Below are positions 8,942-18,401 of a DNA stretch of 64,000 bases, one piece after another. The DNA is from an uncultured Bacteroidia bacterium (GTDB lineage Bacteria; Bacteroidota; Bacteroidia; Bacteroidales; F082), in assembly GCA_902774295.1 (NCBI GenBank), contig CACYHP010000001.1, forward strand, positions 868,001-932,000, read 5' to 3'. The translations under genes and the position numbers were made by a program. The stretch's first letter is position 1, and each line of letters opens with the position of its first letter. The notes beneath the pieces are model-generated. The model did no database searches. It was not told where the DNA came from and worked only from the letters and a program-made list of their open reading frames with translations.

Positions 8942-10290
8942 GAATCGGTGGCATCGGGATGAGTGCCTTGGCGAGATATTTCAAAGCCAAGGGCTATGAA
9001 GTGGCGGGCTATGACCGTACTCCATCGCCATTGACGCATCGTCTTGAAGACGAAGGCATCAGCATTCATTATGTCGATGACCCGAGCCTTGTTCCTGAGA
9101 ATATAGAGTTTGTCGTGCTGACACCTGCCATCCCAGCTAACTCGTTGGAACTGAATTATCTGCGTGGCAAAGGTGTCAAGATTTTGAAACGCGCCGAGGT
9201 GCTCGGGATGCTGTCGGAACAGCATAAAGCCCTCGCAATAGCAGGCACACACGGCAAGACAACCACAACAGCCCTCGTGACACATATCCTGATGACAGCA
9301 GACAAGAGACTGTCAGCGTTTATTGGCGGAATTGCACGTAACATCGACAGCAACGTGGTGATAGGCGAGGATAAGGACGAACTCGTGGTGATGGAAGCCG
9401 ACGAATTCGACCACTCTTTCCTGAAACTCTCACCATACGTCAGCATCGTGACGTCTATCGATGCCGACCATCTCGATATCTACGGCGATTATCAGCACCT
9501 CGTTGACAGCTTCAATGAGTTTGTGAACAAGACATCTGACGAAGGTCTGGTGATTTATCATGACAATCTGCCAATAAAGACAAAGAAGAAACACATCACC
9601 TACGGCCTCGAGAACGCCGACGTGATTGCGGAAGACATCTGCGTAATCGAAGGAGAAACTTGTTTCTCTGTAAAAATCAATGACGAAAGATTTGAGGAAG
9701 ATTATAAAAAAATCTGTGCAAATCTGCGTAATATGCGAGAGATAAAAATGTCGCTTTATGGCCTCCACAACGTCCAAAACGCCCTTGCCGCAATCATCAT
9801 GTGCTCGTATCTTGGCGTGAGTGAAGAGGATATCAGAGAAGGTCTCGCGACATTCAAAGGCGTGCAGCGTCGTTTCGACATCAGAGTTAAAGATGAGAAA
9901 CATATTTATATCGACGACTATGCGCATCATCCGGAGGAGATAAAAGCGGCTTTGCTGGCAGCACGTAAAGTGTATCCTGACAAAGAGCTGACGGTGGTCT
10001 TCCAGCCACATCTCTTCACCAGAACGCGTGACTTCATGGATGGTTTCGCCGAGAGCCTTTCACTCGCCGACAGAGTGATACTGCTCGACATCTATCCGGC
10101 CCGCGAGCTCCCGATAGAAGGGGTGACATCGGCGGCTCTTCTCGAGAAAATAACATCAAAAAGCAAGATGCTGTGCTCGAAAGAAGAGTTGTTGAATACA
10201 ATAAAAGGCATTGATCCTGAGTTAGTTATGACAGTAGGCGCAGGCGATATCGACCGCTTTGTGCCACAAATTGAAAGGTTGTTAAAATGA
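8926..10290 (+). CDS. murC: UDP-MurNAc-L-alanine ligase MurC
   Basis: Cytoplasmic ligase of 454 residues that adds L-Ala to UDP-MurNAc, the first stem-peptide step. It shows the Rossmann GIGGIGMSALARYF at the extreme N-terminus, P-loop GTHGKTTTT at about residues 106-114, EADEFDHSF, DADHLDIYGD and the C-terminal DDYAHHPEEI. The ATG at 8926 leaves only three residues before the GIGG strand, shorter than many homologues, but no better upstream start exists outside murG. All catalytic motifs are intact, in contrast to the neighbouring MurD remnant. Confidence 0.96.
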   Translation: MLYFLGIGGIGMSALARYFKAKGYEVAGYDRTPSPLTHRLEDEGISIHYVDDPSLVPENIEFVVLTPAIPANSLELNYLRGKGVKILKRAEVLGMLSEQHKALAIAGTHGKTTTTALVTHILMTADKRLSAFIGGIARNIDSNVVIGEDKDELVVMEADEFDHSFLKLSPYVSIVTSIDADHLDIYGDYQHLVDSFNEFVNKTSDEGLVIYHDNLPIKTKKKHITYGLENADVIAEDICVIEGETCFSVKINDERFEEDYKKICANLRNMREIKMSLYGLHNVQNALAAIIMCSYLGVSEEDIREGLATFKGVQRRFDIRVKDEKHIYIDDYAHHPEEIKAALLAARKVYPDKELTVVFQPHLFTRTRDFMDGFAESLSLADRVILLDIYPARELPIEGVTSAALLEKITSKSKMLCSKEELLNTIKGIDPELVMTVGAGDIDRFVPQIERLLK

Positions 10291-11027
10291 TAAATAAGTT
10301 CCTTAAAATATCAGGTTGGGTTCTGACAATCGCTGCGATTGCCTGCCTTTGGTATTTTACCCATAAGGAACATGTTGATCATCCGTTGAAAGGCGTTGAG
10401 CTGAATCTCATCAGTGCAAACGAACATGGTTTTATCGATAAAAACGTTGTGTATCATAAGATTATGAATATCTGCGATACAGTGCATAACACCGATATCA
10501 CCATGATTCCGGTCGATAGCGTGAGAAATTACATCAAGTCGATACCTTGGGCGATCTATACCGACGCCAATATCACTTTCGACGAGGTGATGGTGGTGAA
10601 TATCGTTGAATGTCAGCCGATTGTGCGTGTGTTCCTCAAAGACGGACATTCGGTTTATCTTGATGAAGATGGCAACGTTTATCCTGATAAAGACGGCTGT
10701 TCGATGCATCTTCTGATTGGTAGCGGTAATGTTACAAGAAAAGATTTGCCGAAGATGTTCAAAGTTATGAAAAGTGTTTTAAACAATAAATATTCGAGAT
10801 GTTGCGTCAAGCAGGTTTATTACGACGGAAGGAATTACGAACTCGTGATGAACAATGTCGATTTGAAGGTGGTGCTCGGCGATGGCGAGAATACTGACGC
10901 GAAATTGCAGAATATGGAGTATTTCTTTGAACAGATGCAAGGTTCTCCTGAATTGAAGAACTACAGCAAGATAAATTTTAATTTTGATAATCAAGTTGTT
11001 TGTACGAGAAATAAAACTAAAAAATAA
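10287..11027 (+). CDS. ftsQ: Cell division protein FtsQ
   Basis: Bitopic divisome protein of 246 residues with a membrane span at about residues 9-26 and a periplasmic part containing a divergent POTRA-like segment (VELNLISANEHGFIDKNVV) followed by a beta domain. It is expected to bridge the FtsL/FtsB module with FtsA and FtsK. Identification relies on position between murC and ftsA, on size and topology, and on recognisable pieces such as VECQPIVRVFLKDG, VYLDEDGNV and INFNFDNQVV. It overlaps murC by four bases (ATGA) and ftsA by one (TAATG), so translation is probably coupled. Confidence 0.9.
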   Translation: MINKFLKISGWVLTIAAIACLWYFTHKEHVDHPLKGVELNLISANEHGFIDKNVVYHKIMNICDTVHNTDITMIPVDSVRNYIKSIPWAIYTDANITFDEVMVVNIVECQPIVRVFLKDGHSVYLDEDGNVYPDKDGCSMHLLIGSGNVTRKDLPKMFKVMKSVLNNKYSRCCVKQVYYDGRNYELVMNNVDLKVVLGDGENTDAKLQNMEYFFEQMQGSPELKNYSKINFNFDNQVVCTRNKTKK

Positions 11028-12400
11028 TGAGTAATCCTGTGTACATCGTAGGCCTTGATATCGGCACTACAAAGATCGCCTGCTTCGTCGGCGAAAAAGT
11101 TGAGAATGGTAAGATTGTCATCCGTGGTTATGGTAAAACGGAGTCGACTGGTGTTAAACGCGGTATGGTTTTCAATATTGAGGAGACCGTGAACGCTATA
11201 CGCAGAGCTGTTGACATGGCTTCTGAGCAGTCGAATGTTGATATTAAGACAGTTAACGTCGGTATTGCCGGCCATCATATCAGGAGTGTACAGCACCGTG
11301 GCGTGTTGATGCGCGACAACCCGAATGTGGAGATTACAGAGGAAGAAATCGACAAACTGCGTCAGGATGTCTTCAAACTCGGCATGACACCGGGCGAGGA
11401 GATCATCGACGTCATCCCGCAGGAATATATCGTCGACGACGAGATGGGTATCCGTCATCCGAAAGGCATGCTCGGCAGCAAGCTCGAGGCTAATTTCCAT
11501 GTCATCATCGGACAGGTGGCGGCAGCACGTAACATCGTCACTTGCATCAAGCAGGCGGGTCTCGAGATGGAGCACATGATTCTTGAGCCTATCGCTTCAG
11601 CAGAGGCAGTGCTTGGTGAAGACGAGAAAGAAGCTGGCGTGGCACTCGTCGATATCGGCGGCGGCACAACAGATATCGCCATCTTCTACGACAATATTAT
11701 CTACCACACAGCCGTTATTCCTTTCGGAGGAAATGTCATCACCGAAGACATCCGTCAGGGCTGCTCTATCATCAAGAAGCACGCTGAAGAGATCAAGGTG
11801 AAGTTCGGCTCGGCAGTGGCAAGCGAGAACCGTGACGACGAGGTGGTGTCGATTCCAGGTATCCGTGGTCGTGAGCCAAAGGAGATTTCGTTCAAGACCT
11901 TGGCATCTATCATCCAGGCTCGTCTCAGCGAGATCTTCGACATAGTGAACAATGAGATTCAGAAGGTCAACAGCGAGCATAAGCTCATCGCGGGCATCGT
12001 TCTCACAGGTGGCGGTGCTATGATGAAGCATATCCAGCAGCTGGCGGCATTCAAGACAGGTCTCGACGTTCGTATCGGTTACCCGAATGAATATCTCGCC
12101 AACGATACGGCTGAGGAACTCGCAAGCCCAATGTATTCGACAGGTGTCGGACTCGTCATCGAAGGTATCGCTCGTTATGAGAACGCCAAGAAACACGGTC
12201 AGTTCGTCGAGAGAAACGGCGAGAAGAGAGCATACGTGATGGATACAGAAGAGCCTAAGCATAACGAAGAAGTCGTTACTGCCAGCAGCAGTAGCAAAGA
12301 AGGCGGACTGTTTCGTCGCTGGGGTCAGTCGATCATCACGACATTCGCTGGCAAATTCCTCAAAGACGATGAGATTGATAATGAAAATCTTGATAACTAA
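11027..12400 (+). CDS. ftsA: Cell division protein FtsA
   Basis: Actin-like ATPase of 457 residues that anchors FtsZ filaments to the membrane. The phosphate-1 motif GLDIGTTKIACFVG is at about residues 9-22, phosphate-2 is ALVDIGGGTTDIAIF, and the adenosine motif is GIVLTGGGAMM. A SHS2-type 1C subdomain lies between the first two. The C-terminus (GGLFRRWGQSIITTFAGKFL) is an amphipathic helix fitting the membrane-targeting sequence. It is followed 11 bases later by ftsZ. Confidence 0.97.
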   Translation: MSNPVYIVGLDIGTTKIACFVGEKVENGKIVIRGYGKTESTGVKRGMVFNIEETVNAIRRAVDMASEQSNVDIKTVNVGIAGHHIRSVQHRGVLMRDNPNVEITEEEIDKLRQDVFKLGMTPGEEIIDVIPQEYIVDDEMGIRHPKGMLGSKLEANFHVIIGQVAAARNIVTCIKQAGLEMEHMILEPIASAEAVLGEDEKEAGVALVDIGGGTTDIAIFYDNIIYHTAVIPFGGNVITEDIRQGCSIIKKHAEEIKVKFGSAVASENRDDEVVSIPGIRGREPKEISFKTLASIIQARLSEIFDIVNNEIQKVNSEHKLIAGIVLTGGGAMMKHIQQLAAFKTGLDVRIGYPNEYLANDTAEELASPMYSTGVGLVIEGIARYENAKKHGQFVERNGEKRAYVMDTEEPKHNEEVVTASSSSKEGGLFRRWGQSIITTFAGKFLKDDEIDNENLDN

Positions 12401-12411
12401 AACAATATAAG

Positions 12412-14103
12412 ATGACTGATTTAGTAAGATTTGACGTGCCGGAAGAAAAACCCAACATCATCAAGGTGATGGGTGTTGGCGGAGGCGGTAGCAACGCTGT
12501 CACGCACATGTTTTCTGAAGGTATTACCGGTGTTGACTTCATCCTTTGCAACACCGACGACCAGGCTTTGCAGAAGAGTCCTGTCGAGAACAAGCTGCAT
12601 ATCGGCGACCATGCTTTGGGAGCCGGTAACGTCCCGGCAGAGGGCCGTAAGGCAGCTGAGCAGACAGAGGAGAAGATTCGCGAAGTGTTGGAAGGTGAGA
12701 CGAAGATGCTGTTTATCACAGCCGGTATGGGTGGCGGTACAGGCACAGGAGCCGCACCTGTGGTGGCAAGGATAGCACGCGAACTCGGCGTCCTCACCGT
12801 CGGCATCGTGACACTGCCGTTCAGCTTCGAAGGCAAACGCCGTCAGCAACAGGCATTGGAAGGTATAGCCGAACTGCGTAAGAATGTCGACGCTCTGCTC
12901 GTCATCAGCAACGACAAGCTGCGTGAGGAATATGGAAACATGAAACTCACCGAGGCGTTCAAGAAGGCTGACGACGTGTTGAAGATTGCAGCAAAAGGTA
13001 TTGCTGAGATCATCACCGTGACAGGCTACGTCAACGTCGACTTCGAAGATGTCAACAACGTCATGCGTAACAGCGGTAAGGCCATCATGGGCTCAGGTTA
13101 TGCCGTGGGCGAGGATAGAGCCTTGCGCGCTGTGGAAGAGGCAGTGCATTCGCCACTTCTCGACGACTCAGACATCACCGGAGCAAAGAATATCCTTGTG
13201 TATATCACTTCAGGTACAGAAGAGGTGAGACTCGACGAGGTGACAGAGATTAACGAATACGTCCAGGAAGCCACGGGCAAGGTGTCAGAGATTATCTGGG
13301 GTAACGGTGAAGATATGGCGCTCGAAAACGGTCTGCGCGTCACCTTGATAGCAACAGGCTTCGGCGAGGATGAAGACAAGGACGAAGAGCCTAAGATTCA
13401 TACCTTTGCCGACAATAAACTCAAAGATCCTAAGAGAGAAATCGTCAGACCTCCTGTCAGATTAGATTTCGATGACGTGGAAGAGGAGAAACCTGCAGAG
13501 GAAGAGATCAAAGTGATTATCAAACACGATGATGAGAAGCCTCAGCAACCTGTTGAACCAAAACAGGAAAGCCAGGAAACACAGGAGACACCGGCACCTC
13601 AGCCAAAGAAACGTTATGAGCTCTATGACGAAGAAGAGAATAACGTGAAAGTCAAAGAGAAAAATGATGACGAGGATTACGGCGATGACAGCGGAAGCGG
13701 TATCATAGTGAAGAGAGTCAGCCCTGAGACACCAAGCGGCAACGAGCCATCGGCACCATCGGTGAAGAGATTCGACAATCCTTTCGCATCAGATGATGAC
13801 GATATCGATGTCCCGGGATTTAAGAATATGTCCGACAATCAGGCTACAGCAGTGAAAGTTGAGACGAAACCGGCTCATACAAAACAGCTCGACCAGAAAG
13901 AGATACTTCGTCGCCAGCGTTTCATGTCGTTCAACACTGACTTCAGAAGCCAGTCGAACCTCGAGAACTTCGAGAACATCCCGGCATACGCACGCATGGG
14001 CATGAACATCGACAAGAAAGACAACGAGATTTCTCATTATTCAGTTGACAAAGAATCAGGACTGCGTGAGGAGAACTCATTCCTTCACGATAATGTAGAT
14101 TGA
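12412..14103 (+). CDS. ftsZ: Cell division GTPase FtsZ
   Basis: Tubulin-like GTPase of 563 residues that forms the division ring. The GTP-binding core contains GVGGGGSNAV (about residues 23-32) and the tubulin signature GGGTGTGAAPVVA (about 106-118), followed by the T7 loop region NVDFEDVNNVM. Beyond about residue 320 is a long acidic, Pro/Glu-rich linker, then ENFENIPAYARMG near the end, which fits the conserved C-terminal peptide that binds FtsA. The long linker (more than 200 residues) is typical of Bacteroidetes. It is the last gene of the dcw cluster; purN follows two bases after the stop. Confidence 0.97.
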   Translation: MTDLVRFDVPEEKPNIIKVMGVGGGGSNAVTHMFSEGITGVDFILCNTDDQALQKSPVENKLHIGDHALGAGNVPAEGRKAAEQTEEKIREVLEGETKMLFITAGMGGGTGTGAAPVVARIARELGVLTVGIVTLPFSFEGKRRQQQALEGIAELRKNVDALLVISNDKLREEYGNMKLTEAFKKADDVLKIAAKGIAEIITVTGYVNVDFEDVNNVMRNSGKAIMGSGYAVGEDRALRAVEEAVHSPLLDDSDITGAKNILVYITSGTEEVRLDEVTEINEYVQEATGKVSEIIWGNGEDMALENGLRVTLIATGFGEDEDKDEEPKIHTFADNKLKDPKREIVRPPVRLDFDDVEEEKPAEEEIKVIIKHDDEKPQQPVEPKQESQETQETPAPQPKKRYELYDEEENNVKVKEKNDDEDYGDDSGSGIIVKRVSPETPSGNEPSAPSVKRFDNPFASDDDDIDVPGFKNMSDNQATAVKVETKPAHTKQLDQKEILRRQRFMSFNTDFRSQSNLENFENIPAYARMGMNIDKKDNEISHYSVDKESGLREENSFLHDNVD

Positions 14104-14105
14104 TT

Positions 14106-14666
14106 ATGAAGAGATTGGCGATATTTGTTTCGGGTGGCGGCACCAACTTGCAGAGGATTGCCGAGTATTTCGCGCCCAATCCTGATGTTGAGATAGCGTG
14201 CGTGGTGAGTAATAGCAAAGACGCATATGCTAACCAGCGTGCCAAGAATCTGGGCATCCCGCTGATAATGATTGACCGTCAGAAGTTTAACGACAAGGCA
14301 TTTTCCGAGGAGTTGAAGAAAATGAACGTCGATTTGATAGTTTTGGCGGGCTTTTTGTGGCTTATCCCACAGCATCTTATCGACGCATTCCCGAATAAAA
14401 TCATCAATATCCATCCGGCTTTGTTGCCGAAATATGGTGGAAAAGGCTTTTACGGGCATCATGTGCATGAGGCAGTGGTGGCAGCTCATGAGAAAGAGTC
14501 TGGCATCACGATACATTACGTGAATGAACGTTACGACAGCGGAGATATCATCTTCCAGGCGAAGGTCGCTATCTCAAGAAACGACACTCCGGATGACGTG
14601 GCAGCGAAGATTCATGTCCTCGAACAGATGAATTTCCCTGTAGTGATTGAGAATTTGTTATTTTAA
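14106..14666 (+). CDS. purN: Phosphoribosylglycinamide formyltransferase PurN
   Basis: Formyl-THF-dependent enzyme of purine synthesis (GAR to FGAR), 186 residues. It has SGGGTNLQ for phosphate binding, VVSNSKDAYANQRAKNLGIP, LAGFLWLIP, the catalytic NIHPALLPKYGG and the Asp in RYDSGDIIFQA. I chose the ATG at 14106; an in-frame TTG six bases earlier would lie inside the ftsZ stop region. It follows ftsZ with almost no gap and may be read from the same transcript. Confidence 0.93.
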   Translation: MKRLAIFVSGGGTNLQRIAEYFAPNPDVEIACVVSNSKDAYANQRAKNLGIPLIMIDRQKFNDKAFSEELKKMNVDLIVLAGFLWLIPQHLIDAFPNKIINIHPALLPKYGGKGFYGHHVHEAVVAAHEKESGITIHYVNERYDSGDIIFQAKVAISRNDTPDDVAAKIHVLEQMNFPVVIENLLF

Positions 14667-14678
14667 TTTTTTATTTAG

Positions 14679-15098
14679 ATGAAGAAACTATTTTTAACTG
14701 TTTTGTTTTTTGTTATCGCATTGATTTCCAATGCACAAATCGATAAAATTTTAGGCGAGTGGTGCTCGGTTGACGACAAGACAGGCGAGGTGACAGGTGT
14801 TATTTTGTTCTATCAAGGCGATAACGGTTTGTATTATGGCAAGACGACACATGTCTATGAAAAAGGTAAAGAACTCTTTGATCCTCAATACATTGGCATG
14901 ATTTTGGTAAAAGATTTCAGATTGGAAGACGGTCAGCTTGTGGGCGGTACGCTCTACGAGCCGCATGAGGATAAGACTTATTACGGTAAGATTTCTTACA
15001 ATGCAAAAGATAACACATTGAGTGTCAGGGGATCTCTCGACAAACGTGGTTGGTTGGGACGCACCCAGACATGGATTAAAAATATGAAGAATGAATAA
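14679..15098 (+). CDS. Secreted DUF2147 family protein
   Basis: Protein of 139 residues with a clear N-terminal signal peptide (MKKLFLTVLFFVIALISNAQ) and the DUF2147 pattern: GEWCSVDDKTGEVTGVILFY near the start, YYGKTTHVYEKG, FRLEDGQLVGGTLYEPHEDKTYYGKI and a final Trp-containing RTQTWIK. The domain is a lipocalin-like beta barrel found in periplasmic proteins of Proteobacteria and Bacteroidetes; its ligand is unknown. Its last eight bases (ATGAATAA) overlap the start of the DUF389 gene, so the two are probably cotranslated. Confidence 0.85.
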   Translation: MKKLFLTVLFFVIALISNAQIDKILGEWCSVDDKTGEVTGVILFYQGDNGLYYGKTTHVYEKGKELFDPQYIGMILVKDFRLEDGQLVGGTLYEPHEDKTYYGKISYNAKDNTLSVRGSLDKRGWLGRTQTWIKNMKNE

Positions 15099-16428
15099 GT
15101 ATTTACGCAAAGTTGCGGCGATAGTCAACATCAGAGAGCATGTCGATTATCAGACTGCCGACAATTCTATACGAAATAATATTGCGTTTAAGGGACCAAA
15201 CGTGATAATTTTGGCGTGTGCCATCATCATCGCGTCAGTTGGTTTGAATGTCAACTCCATCCCGGTCATCATCGGCGCCATGTTGATATCGCCGGTCATG
15301 GGTCCTATCTTGGGCTTGGGTCTCGGACTCGGCACTGAAGACGGCGAATTGCTGAAGGATTCACTGAAGAACTTCGCTATCATGGTGATTATCAGTATCT
15401 TGGCATCGTCGCTGTTCTTCCTCCTCAGCCCTCTGACATTGGAAAATCCTTCTGAGTTGCTGGCACGTACAAAACCTACCATTTATGACGTGATGATTGC
15501 TTTGTTTGGTGGTTTCGCAGGTATTCTTGAGACGTCCCGCAAAGAGAAAGGCACCGTGATTTCAGGCGTTGCCATTGCTACAGCTCTCATGCCGCCACTC
15601 TGCACGGCGGGCTACGGTATTTCGAGGCTTAACCCCGTTTACACCTTCGGAGCGTTGTATCTCTTCCTCATCAATACCATTTTCATTGCGCTCGCCACTT
15701 TCATCGCTGTGAAAGCCTTTAAATTCCCTATTATTGAAGCTACAGACGGAAGACGTAAAGGTCTTTCGAAGAATTGGTATGCGGTAATCTTGACAATCAT
15801 CATTCTGCCAAGTATCTGGACAGCTGTCAATGTGGTGAAAGAGAACAATTTCAGAATTAATGCAGCTCAGCTTGTGAAGAAACACAAAAACATGGGCAAG
15901 AGCTTCGTGTATGATTATCGTACCAATTATTCAAGAAAACTCTCAACTATTGAGATTTTTGTGGCAGGAGAGATGCTGACAGATGAGTCGAGGGAGAAAC
16001 TGTTGACAGACGCCAACAATTTTGGCCTCATGAGAAATCAAATCATCATTCATGAAGATGCTACGATTGTACGTGATGAATTATCCGAGACAGAGATATT
16101 GAAGAGTTTTTATGAGCATACCGACAAGCAGATAAAGATGTTGAACGACAGTATCGTCAAGTTGAATGCCAATCTGGAAGCTTATAAAGAAGACCAGATA
16201 CCTGTTAACTCAATTGCTCAGGAACTGTTTGCACAACATCCTCATATTACGAATATAAGCATCACTCGTGGCTCGACCATCGATGTGATGACATCCGAAG
16301 AAACGGAACAGATTGTGGTGTTTATCACCAGCGACGAGCCGTTAAAGAAGGACCTTCACGACCAGATTGAACGCTGGTTGAAGGTGCGTCTGCATAACGA
16401 TAATGTTTTAGTTATAGAGGCTAAATAA
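15091..16428 (+). CDS. DUF389 (TIGR00341-type) integral membrane protein
   Basis: Protein of 445 residues. The first ~220 form the DUF389 membrane domain with about six spans and conserved pieces GAMLISPVMGPILGLGLGLG, LFGGFAGILE and VISGVAIATALMPPLCTAGYG. The C-terminal half is soluble, with a predicted coiled-coil stretch around residues 340-365 (TDKQIKMLNDSIVKLNANLE). The function of the family is unknown; transport is often assumed from the topology. The 3' end overlaps the convergent antiporter gene by 21 bases. Confidence 0.88.
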   Translation: MNKYLRKVAAIVNIREHVDYQTADNSIRNNIAFKGPNVIILACAIIIASVGLNVNSIPVIIGAMLISPVMGPILGLGLGLGTEDGELLKDSLKNFAIMVIISILASSLFFLLSPLTLENPSELLARTKPTIYDVMIALFGGFAGILETSRKEKGTVISGVAIATALMPPLCTAGYGISRLNPVYTFGALYLFLINTIFIALATFIAVKAFKFPIIEATDGRRKGLSKNWYAVILTIIILPSIWTAVNVVKENNFRINAAQLVKKHKNMGKSFVYDYRTNYSRKLSTIEIFVAGEMLTDESREKLLTDANNFGLMRNQIIIHEDATIVRDELSETEILKSFYEHTDKQIKMLNDSIVKLNANLEAYKEDQIPVNSIAQELFAQHPHITNISITRGSTIDVMTSEETEQIVVFITSDEPLKKDLHDQIERWLKVRLHNDNVLVIEAK

Positions 16429-17379
16429 CATAAAGGCGACGTAGCCGAGTGTCAGGAGTAAGCCTTCGAAACGTGAGATCTTGCGGCCTTTCCCGGTGAA
16501 GACGGTGCCTAACATAATGGCGTTGGCGCAGAATAAAATCATCAGCTGATGATTCATCCGGGTGTCGAATGGCAACGGAGTTATCAGCGAGCTGATGCCG
16601 AGCACCATGAAGATGTTTAAGATATTGGACCCCAGCACGTTACCAATGGCGATGCTGGAGTTCTTTTTTAATGCCGCCACGATAGAAGTGATAAGCTCGG
16701 GTAGGGAAGTGGCTGTGGCAACCACTGTGAGACCCACGGTGCTCTCGCTCATACCCCAGTCGATAGCCAAAAACTGGGCGTTTTTTGAAACCAGCTCACC
16801 TCCGATATACAATCCGATGATTCCGAAAACGAGTTGAAATATAGTCTTGCCCCAAGGCAAAGCTTGTAGTGTCTCCAAGTCTTCTGAAGTATCTGATAAA
16901 TCCGAGGTTTCTGAACTCTTTTTAAAAGTAAGCCAAAGATAACCGAATCCCATCATCAGCAGCACTATTCCTTCCACCCAGTTGATTGTTCCTGAGGTTC
17001 CTCTGAAGAAGTCGTTAGCCATCAGCGTTATCGCGAATGTGGCGATGAAACCTGCTGGGATGTCTCTTCTTATCGAGATGCGGCTCACGTCAATTGGGAA
17101 AATCATTGCGCTCACACCCAAAATGAGCAGAATGTTCATGGTGTTGCTTCCGATGATGTTTCCGATTGCCAGTCCCGGGCTCCCTTTGATGCAGGAAAAG
17201 ATATTGACGACCATCTCAGGCAACGAAGTGCCGAACGCCACAATTGTCAATCCGATGATGAGCGGTGACAACTTAGCTCTCACTCCGACGCTTGTAGCCC
17301 CGTTCACGAGCCAATTCGCGCCTATTATCAAAGCTACGAAGCCAAGGAGAAGGAGGAATAAAGGTAATAATGCTGTCAT
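16408..17379 (-). CDS. Calcium/sodium antiporter (CaCA family, YrbG-like)
   Basis: Inner-membrane cation exchanger of 323 residues made of two inverted five-helix repeats. Each repeat carries the alpha motif of the family: GLTIVAFGTSLPEMVVN with GNIIGSNTMNILL in the first half, and VVATATSLPELITSIVA with GNVLGSNILNIFMVLG in the second. The Glu residues in SLPE are the ion-binding residues in characterised exchangers. A charged central loop (about residues 160-180) links the halves. The start ATG is at 17379. A hairpin between it and the upstream tdh gene suggests its own transcription. Confidence 0.93.
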   Translation of the reverse strand: MTALLPLFLLLLGFVALIIGANWLVNGATSVGVRAKLSPLIIGLTIVAFGTSLPEMVVNIFSCIKGSPGLAIGNIIGSNTMNILLILGVSAMIFPIDVSRISIRRDIPAGFIATFAITLMANDFFRGTSGTINWVEGIVLLMMGFGYLWLTFKKSSETSDLSDTSEDLETLQALPWGKTIFQLVFGIIGLYIGGELVSKNAQFLAIDWGMSESTVGLTVVATATSLPELITSIVAALKKNSSIAIGNVLGSNILNIFMVLGISSLITPLPFDTRMNHQLMILFCANAIMLGTVFTGKGRKISRFEGLLLTLGYVAFMLFSLYN

Positions 17380-17393
17380 AATTCTACTTTTAA

Positions 17394-17430
17394 AAATAAA
17401 GGAGAACCTAATGAAGATTCTCCTTTATTT
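17394..17430 (-). terminator. Terminator-like hairpin after tdh
   Basis: A perfect 13-base inverted repeat (AAATAAAGGAGAA at 17394-17406 and its complement at 17418-17430) with an 11-base loop lies 15 bases past the tdh stop. In the minus direction it is followed by a T-rich run. It probably ends the kbl-tdh transcript. Confidence 0.7.
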
Positions 17431-17445
17431 CAACGTTTATTGATA

Positions 17446-18393
17446 CTACAGAAGCTTCTTCTTCAGCGTCTCAATCATATCGACTGTCATCTTGTCGAGG
17501 TCGTACTTCGGGTTCCAGCCCCACTCAGCGCGAGCGCAGCTGTCATCCATCTTGTTCGGCCAGCTGTCAGCGATAGCCTGACGGATAGGGTCGAATTTGT
17601 ACTCCATCTCGAACTTAGGATAATACTTCTTGATTGCGTTGTAGATAATCTCTGGGTCGAAGCTCATTGCCGTGACGTTGAATGAGTTACGGTGCACGAG
17701 CTTCTTAGGATCTGCCTCCATGATGTCGACCATTGCGTCGAGAGCGTCTGGCATGTACATCATATCCATGTAGGTGCCTTTGCTGATCGGGCAGTAGAAC
17801 TTCTCGCCCTTCACTGCTGCGTAGTAAATCTCGACAGCGTAGTCGGTGGTGCCGCCGCCAGGCAATGTGAGGTTGGAAATCAAGCCTGGGAAACGCACTG
17901 AACGTGTGTCGACGCCGAAACGTGTGAAGTAATAGTCGCTGAGCAACTCGCCAGTCACCTTTGTCACGCCGTAGATGGTGTTAGGACGCTGGATGGTATC
18001 CTGTGGTGTGTTGTCGTGCGGTGTCGATGCGCCGAAAGCACCGATTGACGATGGGGTGAACACTGCGCAGTTGAACACGCGAGCCACCTCGAGGCAGTTC
18101 ACCAACGAGCCGATACCGACGTTCCAACCCAGCATAGGGTTTTTCTCTGCTGTAGCTGAGAGGATGGCTGCGAGGTTGTAGATGGTGTCGATGTTGTATT
18201 TCTTGACCACTTCGACGATCTGCATCATCTGTGTCGAGTCGATGCGCTCAAACGGACCGTTCTCGACGATTTCACCTGTCAAAGGGCGAAGGTCCGATGC
18301 CACAACATTCTGGTTGCCGTACGTAGCACGGAGCTTATTTACTAATTCTGTTCCGATCTGACCGCCGGAACCAACGATTAATATCTTTTTCAT
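17446..18393 (-). CDS. tdh: L-threonine 3-dehydrogenase, SDR (GalE-like) type
   Basis: Extended short-chain dehydrogenase of 315 residues that oxidises L-threonine to 2-amino-3-ketobutyrate with NAD+. The Rossmann glycine motif GSGGQIG is at residues 8-14, and the catalytic Tyr/Lys pair is in TIYGVTK with an upstream Ser in TPSSIGAFG. The substrate-side segment (PGGGTTDYAVEIYYAAV) fits the threonine dehydrogenase branch. The call is supported by kbl, which consumes the product and lies 8 bases upstream. Together they degrade threonine to glycine and acetyl-CoA. Confidence 0.92.
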   Translation of the reverse strand: MKKILIVGSGGQIGTELVNKLRATYGNQNVVASDLRPLTGEIVENGPFERIDSTQMMQIVEVVKKYNIDTIYNLAAILSATAEKNPMLGWNVGIGSLVNCLEVARVFNCAVFTPSSIGAFGASTPHDNTPQDTIQRPNTIYGVTKVTGELLSDYYFTRFGVDTRSVRFPGLISNLTLPGGGTTDYAVEIYYAAVKGEKFYCPISKGTYMDMMYMPDALDAMVDIMEADPKKLVHRNSFNVTAMSFDPEIIYNAIKKYYPKFEMEYKFDPIRQAIADSWPNKMDDSCARAEWGWNPKYDLDKMTVDMIETLKKKLL

Positions 18394-18401
18394 TGATAAT
18401 C